DNA of 43,263 bases. It comes from Bacteroidales bacterium (lineage in GTDB: Bacteria; Bacteroidota; Bacteroidia; Bacteroidales; UBA3663). Positions within the stretch are counted from its first letter, which is position 1, and every line of letters starts with the position of its first letter. Below the pieces are notes generated by a model that saw nothing but the letters and a program-made list of their open reading frames with translations, searched no databases and was not told where the DNA came from. Below are positions 24,615-31,751 of the stretch, piece after piece. The stretch is from the NCBI GenBank assembly GCA_017618715.1, contig JAFZTS010000025.1, positions 1 to 43,263 of the forward strand, given 5' to 3'. The position numbers were made by a program, and so were the translations under genes.

Positions 24615-26323
24615 AACCCATCCTTTTACTCCTCTCTGCCCTCATTTTCTCCAGTGAGGCACAGACCCGTTTCCTGTTGGACGGTCAGCAGGTCACCACT
24701 TCGGCCCATCGTCTTTATGTCAACGACCAGATGAAGACGCGCCCCGCGCGCTTCACTTTCCGCACCGTCAACGAAGCACTCCTCTTTGCACAAGCCAACA
24801 ATGACAAGGACACCCTGTGGACCGACATCTGCATCGAGCCGTCGGTCTATTGGATTGATGACCCCGATGACCCTGCCATCCGCGTGTCATCTGTACCTCG
24901 CGAAGCTCCTTTCGGTCTTAAGATTAAGGTGGACAGGCTGCGACTCATTGGCCTCAGCGATGATCCCGAGAATGTCGTCATTGCCTCCAATCGCGGGCAG
25001 ACACAAGGCTCCAACGGCAACTTCACTATGCTGCACTTCACCGGTAGCGACATCGAAGCCCACAACATCACCTTTGGCAACTATTGCAACGTCGATCTTG
25101 TCTATAAGCGCAATCCGAGCCTCAGCCGCCCGAAGCGCAATCCCGCCATCGTTCAGGCACAACTGGTCATTTGCAAAGGTGACCGATACACCATCCGCAA
25201 CTGCCGTTTCATCTCACGTCTTAACCTTTGCCCCTTCGTGGGCGCTGACCATGTCGATTTCGACAACTGTTACTTCGAATGTACCGACGATGCACTCTGC
25301 GGCACCGGCACCTATCGGCACTGCCGTTTCACCTTCTACGGCAGCAAGCCTTTCTATGCCACATCACCACAAGGAGCTACGTTTATCGACTGCGATATCC
25401 ACTCGAAGGTGCGAGGCACACAATATCTCACCAAGGCCTCTTCGCCCGTCACCATGCGGGACTGTCGCTGGACAAGCGACGACCCCAACCTCAAGTTGGC
25501 GTGGACACCAAAGCCCAATCCGAAGCATATCTGTGTGATGACAGGTTGTACACTCAATAGTCAACCATACAACGTGCCTACGACGCCCGACGTGCCCATG
25601 CCGTTGGCTCCAGTCAATTTCCCCATCGCCAATCAGCCCGAGATCATTCCCGGAGCATGGACGCTCGATTCCTACAAACCATCCGACACAGAGCAATACA
25701 ACTGGCATAATACCTTCGTTGATGCCAACCGAAGCGGCAAGGAACACTCTGCCTGGTGCTTTGGAGAAGGCGTCGATGGTGCAGAAGGTTGTTTCGGTCT
25801 TGTACCCAATATCCGTGGTGCACGCATGATGTACACAGGGCGCGAGGGCGAAGAATATAAAGGACAGACATTGAGCCTCAGCCTCGATCCATGCAAGGAG
25901 ATCGGCCAGGGCTTCGGCAGCGCCACAGGACAATATCTTGACATCTGCATCAAGTTCGATACCCGGACGCTCACCGGCTATGGTCTTCGCTTCATTCGCA
26001 CACCCAATCACCACAATGCTGTCGAAATCTGGCTTGTGGAATATCAGAACGGACAGGTTTCCCCCATCACCGAGTCGCAAACTTGTTACCTCTTCCGTCG
26101 AGGATGCAAGTTGACTATCACCGCTTCAGCAGATACTCTGACCGCTCTCATTTCGAACGACCAATACCAACCCGACGAACCATCGATGGCCTTGCCCATC
26201 CAGCTCTCTGCGCCTATTGCTCACCCGAACACTTTCGGAGGCATTCACATCCAGCACACTGGCTCACTGGGGCCTTCTGCCACAGTCATCAGCGATATCC
26301 ATTCGAGCTATCTGGAAAAATAA
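24611..26323 (+). CDS. Secreted pectin-lyase-fold protein, degenerate pectinesterase (CE8)-like
   Basis: A 570-residue exported protein starting at MKPILLLLSALIFSSEAQ (signal peptide); the open frame extends upstream inside lysE but lacks a sensible start. Residues 30-330 look like a right-handed beta-helix of the pectinesterase family: RTVNEAL and CIEPSVYWIDD near the N-terminus, RLRLIGLS, and the block QAQLVICKGDRYTIRNCRF ... FDNCYFECTDDALCG. The first catalytic Asp region of CE8 (QDTL) appears as RLNLCPF. The second Asp region keeps Asp (CTDDALCG). So it may have lost or changed activity. The C-terminal 200 residues look like a beta-sandwich of carbohydrate-binding type. It likely acts on plant cell-wall pectin. 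It overlaps lysE by 4 bp. Confidence 0.65.
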   Translation: MKPILLLLSALIFSSEAQTRFLLDGQQVTTSAHRLYVNDQMKTRPARFTFRTVNEALLFAQANNDKDTLWTDICIEPSVYWIDDPDDPAIRVSSVPREAPFGLKIKVDRLRLIGLSDDPENVVIASNRGQTQGSNGNFTMLHFTGSDIEAHNITFGNYCNVDLVYKRNPSLSRPKRNPAIVQAQLVICKGDRYTIRNCRFISRLNLCPFVGADHVDFDNCYFECTDDALCGTGTYRHCRFTFYGSKPFYATSPQGATFIDCDIHSKVRGTQYLTKASSPVTMRDCRWTSDDPNLKLAWTPKPNPKHICVMTGCTLNSQPYNVPTTPDVPMPLAPVNFPIANQPEIIPGAWTLDSYKPSDTEQYNWHNTFVDANRSGKEHSAWCFGEGVDGAEGCFGLVPNIRGARMMYTGREGEEYKGQTLSLSLDPCKEIGQGFGSATGQYLDICIKFDTRTLTGYGLRFIRTPNHHNAVEIWLVEYQNGQVSPITESQTCYLFRRGCKLTITASADTLTALISNDQYQPDEPSMALPIQLSAPIAHPNTFGGIHIQHTGSLGPSATVISDIHSSYLEK

Positions 26324-26361
26324 GCGAGCCCTCTCCACATACCAACAGCAACAAAATGAAA

Positions 26362-26396
26362 TCGCTCTCCTGAAAAATCGACTTTCAGGAGAGCGA
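26362..26396. terminator. Stem-loop terminator between convergent genes
   Basis: TCGCTCTCCTGAAA (26362-26375) pairs perfectly with TTTCAGGAGAGCGA (26383-26396). Neither side has a long U-tract; the minus strand continues TTTCATTTTG. It lies between two converging genes and probably serves both. Confidence 0.65.
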
Positions 26397-26425
26397 AACA
26401 AATAGCTTATAAATTGCCTATATCT

Positions 26426-26470
26426 TTACCATTGCATCTATTGCCTCTATAACATCTATCGCATCTATAG
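26426..26470 (-). repeat. 9-bp tandem repeat with repeated in-frame stop codons
   Basis: Reading the minus strand from 26470, the units are CTATAGATG, CGATAGATG, TTATAGAGG, CAATAGATG and CAATGGTAA. The first holds the final Leu codon and the TAG stop of the serine hydrolase gene. In the same frame each later unit again has a stop codon, TAG three more times and then TAA. The organisation is the same as at 278-322, though the spacer codons differ. Confidence 0.85.
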
Positions 26471-27529
26471 TATCGGCAGCAGATACTCCCAGATGATGTC
26501 CATATATGGCTGATAGAGCGAGGAAGAGGTAGTGAGTACAAGTACTGCATCCCGATCGGGGAATACCATGATATACTGACCGGCAAAGCCATCGGCACGG
26601 AAGGCATTATGACGGCAGATCCACATTTGGTAACCATAGCCTTGCACCCATTCGTTATTATCCTTGTTCAGTCCAACCTTCTCCAAGTCCTCGAAGCGTG
26701 TTCCCGAAGGAGCCGAAGGAACCTGATAGCTTGACATCTCCTTCAGCCACTCGGCTGGAACGATCTGCTTACCATTCCATTTGCCCTGCTGCAGGAACAG
26801 CTGGCCCATCTTGGCCATGTCCTCGGTCTTCAAGAACAATCCCCATCCGCCGCAGCTGATTCCCTGGGGCGACTCATCCCATTGTGGACGAGCGATATGC
26901 AAAGGCTGGAACAAACGGGTATCAAGATAATCAAGCACCTTCTCACCCGTCACTTTCTGCACGATGGCAGACAGCATATAGGTTCCAAAGGAATTATACA
27001 GATAGTATTCGCCTGGCTTATGCTCTACGGGCCATGACAGGAATCCCTCCACCCAGTCGATGGAGTCCCTTCGCAAGCTGCCGGGCTCTGTATCGTGTCC
27101 GCAGGTCATAGTCAGCAGGTCGCGCACGGTCATAGCCTTCAGATTGTCGCTCTGCTCGGCAGGAAGCTTGTCAGGGAAGAACTTCACCACGGGGTCATTG
27201 AGGTTCAGTTTCCCCTCGTTGATGGCAAGTCCCACGGCTGTAGCCGTGAACGTCTTGCTCACCGAATGCATAGCATGGGGAGTCTGGGCAGTCTGTCCGT
27301 TGAACCATTTTTCAAATACCACTTCACCATGCTTCAATATCATGATACTGTGAAGGGTAATCGAGTCGGGACGCACGGGACGCGTCACGGTAGCATCGAC
27401 AAAAGCATCGACAGCAGCCACTACCTCAGGCGAAGCCTCGGTACGTGGCAGATCAACGATCACTTTTTCTTGTTTGCAACTTGACAGCAACAGAGCTGCC
27501 ATCGCAATTAATAAACCTGTCTTTTTCAT
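26465..27529 (-). CDS. Serine hydrolase lipoprotein, class C beta-lactamase fold
   Basis: A 354-residue lipoprotein with a signal peptide ending in the lipobox LLSSC (C18), so it is anchored to a membrane. The catalytic S89-V-S-K92 motif (HSVSKTFTATAVG) and the YNS motif in YLYNSFGTYML are those of the beta-lactamase/D-alanine carboxypeptidase-like family. The C-terminal GYGYQMWICRH ... GFAGQYIMVFPDRDAVLVLTTSS is also typical. Most such proteins are esterases or peptidases rather than antibiotic-resistance enzymes, and nothing here suggests resistance. Single gene with a TATCTTTG -7 element at 27579-27572. Confidence 0.88.
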   Translation of the reverse strand: MKKTGLLIAMAALLLSSCKQEKVIVDLPRTEASPEVVAAVDAFVDATVTRPVRPDSITLHSIMILKHGEVVFEKWFNGQTAQTPHAMHSVSKTFTATAVGLAINEGKLNLNDPVVKFFPDKLPAEQSDNLKAMTVRDLLTMTCGHDTEPGSLRRDSIDWVEGFLSWPVEHKPGEYYLYNSFGTYMLSAIVQKVTGEKVLDYLDTRLFQPLHIARPQWDESPQGISCGGWGLFLKTEDMAKMGQLFLQQGKWNGKQIVPAEWLKEMSSYQVPSAPSGTRFEDLEKVGLNKDNNEWVQGYGYQMWICRHNAFRADGFAGQYIMVFPDRDAVLVLTTSSSLYQPYMDIIWEYLLPIL

Positions 27530-27571
27530 AAGTTTGAAAGGATTAATTGATTATAGAATGATTTTCCCGTG

Positions 27572-27579
27572 CAAAGATA
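27572..27579 (-). promoter_or_regulatory. -7 element for the serine hydrolase gene
   Basis: TATCTTTG on the minus strand, about 43 bp before the start codon. The -33 is weak (TTG near 27605-27603). Confidence 0.55.
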
Positions 27580-27758
27580 ATGATAAATTTCGAATAACAG
27601 ACCAACAACCCGTGAAAACATGAAAAAAATCGCATTTTTCGTCATTTATATGTAAAAAAAGGGAAAAATGAAACACATCCTCGTCTTCGACGTTACCAGA
27701 ATAGGCTTGGTCAAATAGCGGAATACAGATTTGACATACAAACTCGATATGCTCTGTT

Positions 27759-27861
27759 CCAATCAAATGGGTCCAATTTACGTTGATGAATTGGACCGAT
27801 GCGATTATAGGAAGGTCTTTGATTGGGCGAACTTCCCAACTTATCGCAAGTTAGGAAGTTC
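27759..27861. other. Structured intergenic element with nested stem-loops
   Basis: Within a 400-bp gap three perfect or near-perfect helices are nested or adjacent. CCAATCAAA (27759-27767) pairs with TTTGATTGG (27818-27826). Inside it GGTCCAATT (27770-27778) pairs with AATTGGACC (27789-27797). Beside it GAACTTCC-c-AACTT (27829-27842) pairs with AAGTT-a-GGAAGTTC (27848-27861). No U-tract follows on either strand, so it is not a simple terminator. It could be a structured RNA, a small mobile-element remnant or a regulatory leader. Elsewhere in the gap (27580-27758 and 27862-27935) I see nothing more. Confidence 0.6.
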
Positions 27862-27935
27862 TGTGTCCAATAAATATTATTAATGATAAAAACAATGCTA
27901 AAAATTCTCCTGCGAACCGACTGGAATGCGGTTCA

Positions 27936-28355
27936 TCATGGTCTTTCTGCCAGTTTTTCCTTTCGCCTCATCGAAAGATAGTAATCTACCTCTTGCATCG
28001 AATGGAATATCACGACTACAGAGACACCCAACAGCAAAAGGACGAAGATCAATGCGATGAAGTGAACGTTCTGCTGAATCAATTCGATGACATTCGACTG
28101 GATGCTGAACGACAACAATGCAGCGGGCTGTGAGAACGTCATAACGAAGGCAATCAATAGGCCACCGAGCACCATGCCGACAATGAGGGCTATAAGGATA
28201 TATCGGCGGTAACGTTTCTGCTGTTCAGCTTGTTGGAGCCTGACATATTCCACAGCGTCGAGACGGCGCTGCAACGTCTGCATAAACGCGTCGCTATCGT
28301 TCAGCGTAGGTTTATAATTGGAAAACAATTCCTCGAAATATTTATCCTCATTCAT
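27936..28355 (-). CDS. Membrane protein downstream of ECF sigma factor, possible anti-sigma-like partner
   Basis: A 139-residue protein with a soluble N-terminal part of about 50 residues (NEDKYFEELFSNYKP ... DAVEYVRLQQAEQQKRYRR) and two transmembrane helices (about 51-72 and 95-115). Size, position directly after the sigma gene and a 4-bp overlap (28352-28355) suggest a membrane partner that may hold the sigma factor. It lacks a recognisable zinc anti-sigma (HxxxCxxC) motif, and I do not know the family. Confidence 0.7.
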   Translation of the reverse strand: MNEDKYFEELFSNYKPTLNDSDAFMQTLQRRLDAVEYVRLQQAEQQKRYRRYILIALIVGMVLGGLLIAFVMTFSQPAALLSFSIQSNVIELIQQNVHFIALIFVLLLLGVSVVVIFHSMQEVDYYLSMRRKEKLAERP

Positions 28356-28828
28356 CTCTGCATAATATTTTTAAGATGTTCACGTCCTCGCGAAAGCTGC
28401 TGACGCACGGCAGCCTCGGAGCCATGCACAATGTCTGCTATTTCGCGTACTGGATATCCCTTAAGATAGAACAACAGGATAGACGTTCGCTCCTTGGGCG
28501 GCAGATTGCTTAGTGCAGCGTAAAGATCCTGATATTCGAACTGGGCATCGGTGGCGTTTTCGGCCATTAGAGTACCAGCTTCTTCAATGCACGCATGGGT
28601 GCGCAGACTTCGCTGATGGTCGATGAAGGTATTGTAGGCTATTCGGTATAGCCATGCCCCGAACTTCTCATTGTCACAGATCTTGTCACGCGCCATATAT
28701 GCCTTGATCAAGGCCTCCTGCGCAATGTCATCGGCATCGTCCCGATGGCCGACACAGAGGGCAAGCAGGAACCGTCGCAACGATTCCTGTTCGCCAGTGA
28801 CAAGTGCTATGAATTGCTCGCGGGTCAC
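28352..28828 (-). CDS. ECF-type RNA polymerase sigma factor
   Basis: A 158-residue sigma factor with only regions 2 and 4. Region 2 is at about residues 10-75 (DDADDIAQEALIKAYMARD, then FGAWLYRIAYNTFIDHQR). Region 4 is at about residues 105-155 (LPPKERTSILLFYLKGYPVREIADIVHGSEAAVRQQLSRGREHLK). It directs transcription of a small stress or surface regulon. It overlaps its upstream and downstream neighbours by 4 bp each, making one three-gene operon. No SusC/SusD pair follows, so it is not the classical FecI-type polysaccharide-utilisation arrangement. Confidence 0.93.
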   Translation of the reverse strand: MTREQFIALVTGEQESLRRFLLALCVGHRDDADDIAQEALIKAYMARDKICDNEKFGAWLYRIAYNTFIDHQRSLRTHACIEEAGTLMAENATDAQFEYQDLYAALSNLPPKERTSILLFYLKGYPVREIADIVHGSEAAVRQQLSRGREHLKNIMQR

Positions 28829-29268
28829 CTCTTATTCATGTTATTGGTTTCGGCCTCCATTTCCTTGGCGAGCGTCTTCTTACCTACATGGTAATTGACG
28901 AAGAAGGCGATGCCGATGGCCAGTAAGATGGCTCCCGTGATCCACATGAAATTAATCTCGTCACTATGCCATCCTCCTGCATAGCATACAAAGACAGAGC
29001 CTATCAGCAGTCCCAGACCGATGAAACCCGTGATGCAGCCCCAGAGGAGACGCGAGAGCAGTTTCTCCTTGAGCAGTTTCTGCTTGGGGTTCATCTTCTG
29101 CAGGAACTCCGCGATGTCAACATCAGGATTCTTCTCGATGGCTGCCAGAATGATTTCGGTACGCTTATTTGCCTGGTGCATTTCATTACGATAATATAGC
29201 CAGAAAAACAATATAGGAAAGCTGAATGTTATAAGAGGGACAAGAATAGGGACAAGAATATCTTCCAT
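28825..29268 (-). CDS. Membrane protein, first gene of the ECF sigma operon (DUF6249-like)
   Basis: A 147-residue protein with an N-terminal helix (about residues 5-25), a charged middle (AAIEKNPDVDIAEFLQKMNPKQKLLKEKLL), then two more helices (about 75-95 and 105-125) and a charged tail. This layout is common in Bacteroidetes proteins encoded beside ECF sigma factors, which I associate with DUF6249. Its role is unknown; it may sense envelope state. The 280-bp gap upstream (29269-29548) holds the divergent copZ promoter. I see no consensus promoter for this operon, which would fit control by the sigma factor itself. Confidence 0.7.
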   Translation of the reverse strand: MEDILVPILVPLITFSFPILFFWLYYRNEMHQANKRTEIILAAIEKNPDVDIAEFLQKMNPKQKLLKEKLLSRLLWGCITGFIGLGLLIGSVFVCYAGGWHSDEINFMWITGAILLAIGIAFFVNYHVGKKTLAKEMEAETNNMNKR

Positions 29269-29504
29269 ACTATTTTACTTTTATTAGTTAAACATATTTC
29301 TAAGTTAGTCCAATTGACCAGCAATCGGGAAAACTGTCGTCTGAAAGTCTGAAGTGACGTCTCCGTCAGATTGTCAAACCGACCGTTTCGCCTATATAAC
29401 GTAAAATTGGGACAAAAAGTGACATGCGACTTCAATTTTTTTATTTTTTCTTCTACAAAACGGCATTTTTTGGACTATTCTTCCTCCTTTCCCATATTTT
29501 TTTG

Positions 29505-29512
29505 TATATTTG
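29505..29512 (+). promoter_or_regulatory. -7 element for copZ-copA
   Basis: TATATTTG on the plus strand, 36 bp before the copZ start. The -33 region (CCTTTCCC-like) is not canonical, which may mean that an activator is needed. No such site is recognisable. Confidence 0.5.
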
Positions 29513-29548
29513 CACCACTTTTCAACAAAAATATTTAATTTGACAAAG

Positions 29549-29764
29549 ATGAAGAAACAAGTTTTTACGGTAGAAGGCATGAAGTGCGTCCATTGTGAGG
29601 CGAAGGTCGAAGCGGCTCTCAAGGCCCTCGAAGGCGTGAAAGAGGTGAAAGCCGACCACGATGCAGACAATGTGACCATCGAGTATGACGAGGCGTCGGT
29701 GCAGCCCGAACAGATGAAGGAGGCTGTCGATGACCTCGGACGTTTTGAGATGGTCTTGAATTAA
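29549..29764 (+). CDS. copZ: Copper chaperone (heavy-metal-associated domain protein)
   Basis: A 71-residue single heavy-metal-associated domain with the metal-binding motif GMKCVHC (Cys residues three apart). It has the usual beta-alpha-beta-beta-alpha-beta layout, with LEGVKEVKADHDADNVTIEYDE as the central strands. Such chaperones carry Cu+ to a P-type ATPase. I start at MKKQVFTVEGM, because residues upstream overlap the promoter. The copper ATPase follows after 28 bp. Confidence 0.88.
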   Translation: MKKQVFTVEGMKCVHCEAKVEAALKALEGVKEVKADHDADNVTIEYDEASVQPEQMKEAVDDLGRFEMVLN

Positions 29765-29792
29765 ACGTTATTTCGTGATAATAACAAAGGAA

Positions 29793-31751
29793 ATGAAGAA
29801 GACGATTCCTGTCATCGGATTGGCTTGTTCGGCTTGTTCGGCACGCGTCGAAAAACATCTCTCGGGGCTAAAAGGCGTCGAGAGTTGTTCGGTGTCGCTG
29901 GCAGGTCGAACTGCACTTGTGGAGTTTGACCCTGCGATAATCTCCCTCGAAACGATGAAGCGTGAGGTCAACGACATCGGCTATGACCTCGTCATCGAAG
30001 AAGGCCGCAACGTAGCCGAAATCGAGAAGCGGGAATTTGCTGCCCTTCGTCGGAAAACAATCCTGTCGTGGGTGTTTACCGTGCTTGTGATGTGCATCTC
30101 GATGCGTTGGATAGACCTCGGCTCCTCGCTGGCGGCCAATGTGACGGCCCTTGTCCTCGCGTTGGCCGACATGTTCATCTGCGGGCGACAATTCTACATC
30201 AATGCCTGGAAGCAGCTCCGACATGGCGCGGCCAGTATGGACACGCTCATAGCCCTTTCGACGGGAATCGCTTTCCTTTTCAGCGCCTTCAACACCTTCT
30301 GGGGAGATGCTGTATGGGGTAGCCGGGGCATCGAATGGCACACCTATTTTGACGCTTCGGTGATGATCATCACCTTTGTGCTCACGGGACGCTTGCTCGA
30401 AGAGAAGGCGAAGGACGGCACGGCAAGTTCTATCCGCCAACTCATGGGTATGGCACCCAAGACTGCCCATATCGTAGAGAAGAAAGCCAAGCGTGATGCC
30501 AACGGCAACATCGTCGAACCTGCCGTGGTGAGCGAAGTACCCATCTCGACCATCGAGAAGGGCGATCTGCTTGAAGTGCGTCCAGGCGAGAAGGTTCCTG
30601 TGGATGGCGAGGTGGTCGAAGCCGAAAGCTTCATGACCGCCGATGCAGCCTATGTCGATGAAAGCATGATTACAGGAGAGCCCACTCCTGCCGAAAAGAA
30701 AAAAGGTTCACGCGTGCTGGCCGGCACCATCCCGAGTCAGGGCAAGTTCACGATGCGTGCCCGACAGATTGGCGAAGAGACTGCCTTGTCCCACATCATC
30801 CGCATGGTGCAGGAAGCACAAGGCTCTAAAGCTCCCGTGCAACGCATCGTCGATAAGGCGGCGCTCGTCTTCGTACCCGTTGTTGTAGGCATCGCGCTGC
30901 TCACCTTTGTGATTTGGTGGATTGTGGGCGGAAATGCCGCTTTGCCCCAAGCCATCCTTTCAGCTATCGCGGTGCTCGTTATCGCCTGTCCATGTGCCAT
31001 GGGACTGGCCACACCTACAGCCCTTATGGTAGGCATCGGCAAAGCAGCTGAAAAGCAGATTCTCGTAAAGGATGCCGCAGCTCTCGAGAACCTGCGCAAA
31101 GTGAATGTACTTGTCACCGACAAGACCGGCACACTCACCCTCCCCAACCAAAATGTGGATTTCACCAAGGCCGACGACCTCGACCTCGAAGTGCGTGAGA
31201 CTTTGAAGCCTCATGCACGCGAAGCAATGGAGGAACTACAGCAAAATGGTGTGGAAATCTATATGATGAGTGGCGATAAGGACGAGGCTGCCCACTATTG
31301 GTCCGACAAGGCAAGTATCCGTCATTATCGAAGTCGTGTTTTACCCCAGGACAAGGAGAATCTCGTCAGGCAGTTGCAAGCCGAAGGCAAGAAGGTCGCC
31401 ATGGTGGGCGACGGCATCAACGATACGCAAGCATTGGCGCTCGCTGATGTGAGCATTGCCATAGGCAAAGGCACCGACGTGGCGATGGACGTCGCACAAG
31501 TCACGCTGATGGGCGACGACCTACGCGCCCTCCCCGAAGCCATTCGGTTGAGCCGTCGCACGGTGTCGATGATTCACCAGAACCTCTTCTGGGCCTTCAT
31601 CTACAACATCGTCTGCATCCCGTTGGCAGCAGGTCTGCCCCACGCCTTCGGCATCCCGTTCCAAATCACTCCTACCCTCGCCAGCGCACTGATGGCCCTC
31701 TCCAGCCTTAGCGTCGTCTTGAATAGTTTGCGATTGAAACTATCGCAATAA
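29793..31751 (+). CDS. copA: Copper P-type ATPase lacking the nucleotide-binding (N) domain
   Basis: A 652-residue P1B-type ATPase. It has an N-terminal metal-binding domain (GLACSACSAR), membrane helices, the actuator TGE (residues 294-296), the transmembrane CPC motif (C399-P-C401, as in copper pumps), the phosphorylation site DKTGTLT (D443) and GDGIND (539-544). Only about 96 residues separate D443 from GDGIND. Typical CopA proteins have close to 195 there. The missing part is the N domain, which carries the HP (SEHPLA) motif that binds ATP. The frame is unbroken on both sides, so this is a clean in-frame absence, not a frameshift. Whether it still pumps copper is open. The stop overlaps the convergent GH127 gene by 12 bp. 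Confidence 0.9.
   Translation: MKKTIPVIGLACSACSARVEKHLSGLKGVESCSVSLAGRTALVEFDPAIISLETMKREVNDIGYDLVIEEGRNVAEIEKREFAALRRKTILSWVFTVLVMCISMRWIDLGSSLAANVTALVLALADMFICGRQFYINAWKQLRHGAASMDTLIALSTGIAFLFSAFNTFWGDAVWGSRGIEWHTYFDASVMIITFVLTGRLLEEKAKDGTASSIRQLMGMAPKTAHIVEKKAKRDANGNIVEPAVVSEVPISTIEKGDLLEVRPGEKVPVDGEVVEAESFMTADAAYVDESMITGEPTPAEKKKGSRVLAGTIPSQGKFTMRARQIGEETALSHIIRMVQEAQGSKAPVQRIVDKAALVFVPVVVGIALLTFVIWWIVGGNAALPQAILSAIAVLVIACPCAMGLATPTALMVGIGKAAEKQILVKDAAALENLRKVNVLVTDKTGTLTLPNQNVDFTKADDLDLEVRETLKPHAREAMEELQQNGVEIYMMSGDKDEAAHYWSDKASIRHYRSRVLPQDKENLVRQLQAEGKKVAMVGDGINDTQALALADVSIAIGKGTDVAMDVAQVTLMGDDLRALPEAIRLSRRTVSMIHQNLFWAFIYNIVCIPLAAGLPHAFGIPFQITPTLASALMALSSLSVVLNSLRLKLSQ

Noticed and set aside
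26465..27529. Antibiotic-resistance beta-lactamase
   Set aside because: It is a lipoprotein of the broad class C-like serine hydrolase family with a YNS motif. Nothing in sequence or context points to antibiotic cleavage.
27551..27766. 71-codon minus-strand open frame upstream of the serine hydrolase gene
   Set aside because: It starts inside the structured element, runs through the -7 promoter element of the serine hydrolase gene, has no recognisable family and shows no coding-like composition.
29340..29400. Weak hairpin and repeated GTCTGA/TCAGA bits upstream of copZ as a copper operator
   Set aside because: The symmetry is poor and does not match any metal operator that I know, so I could not support it.
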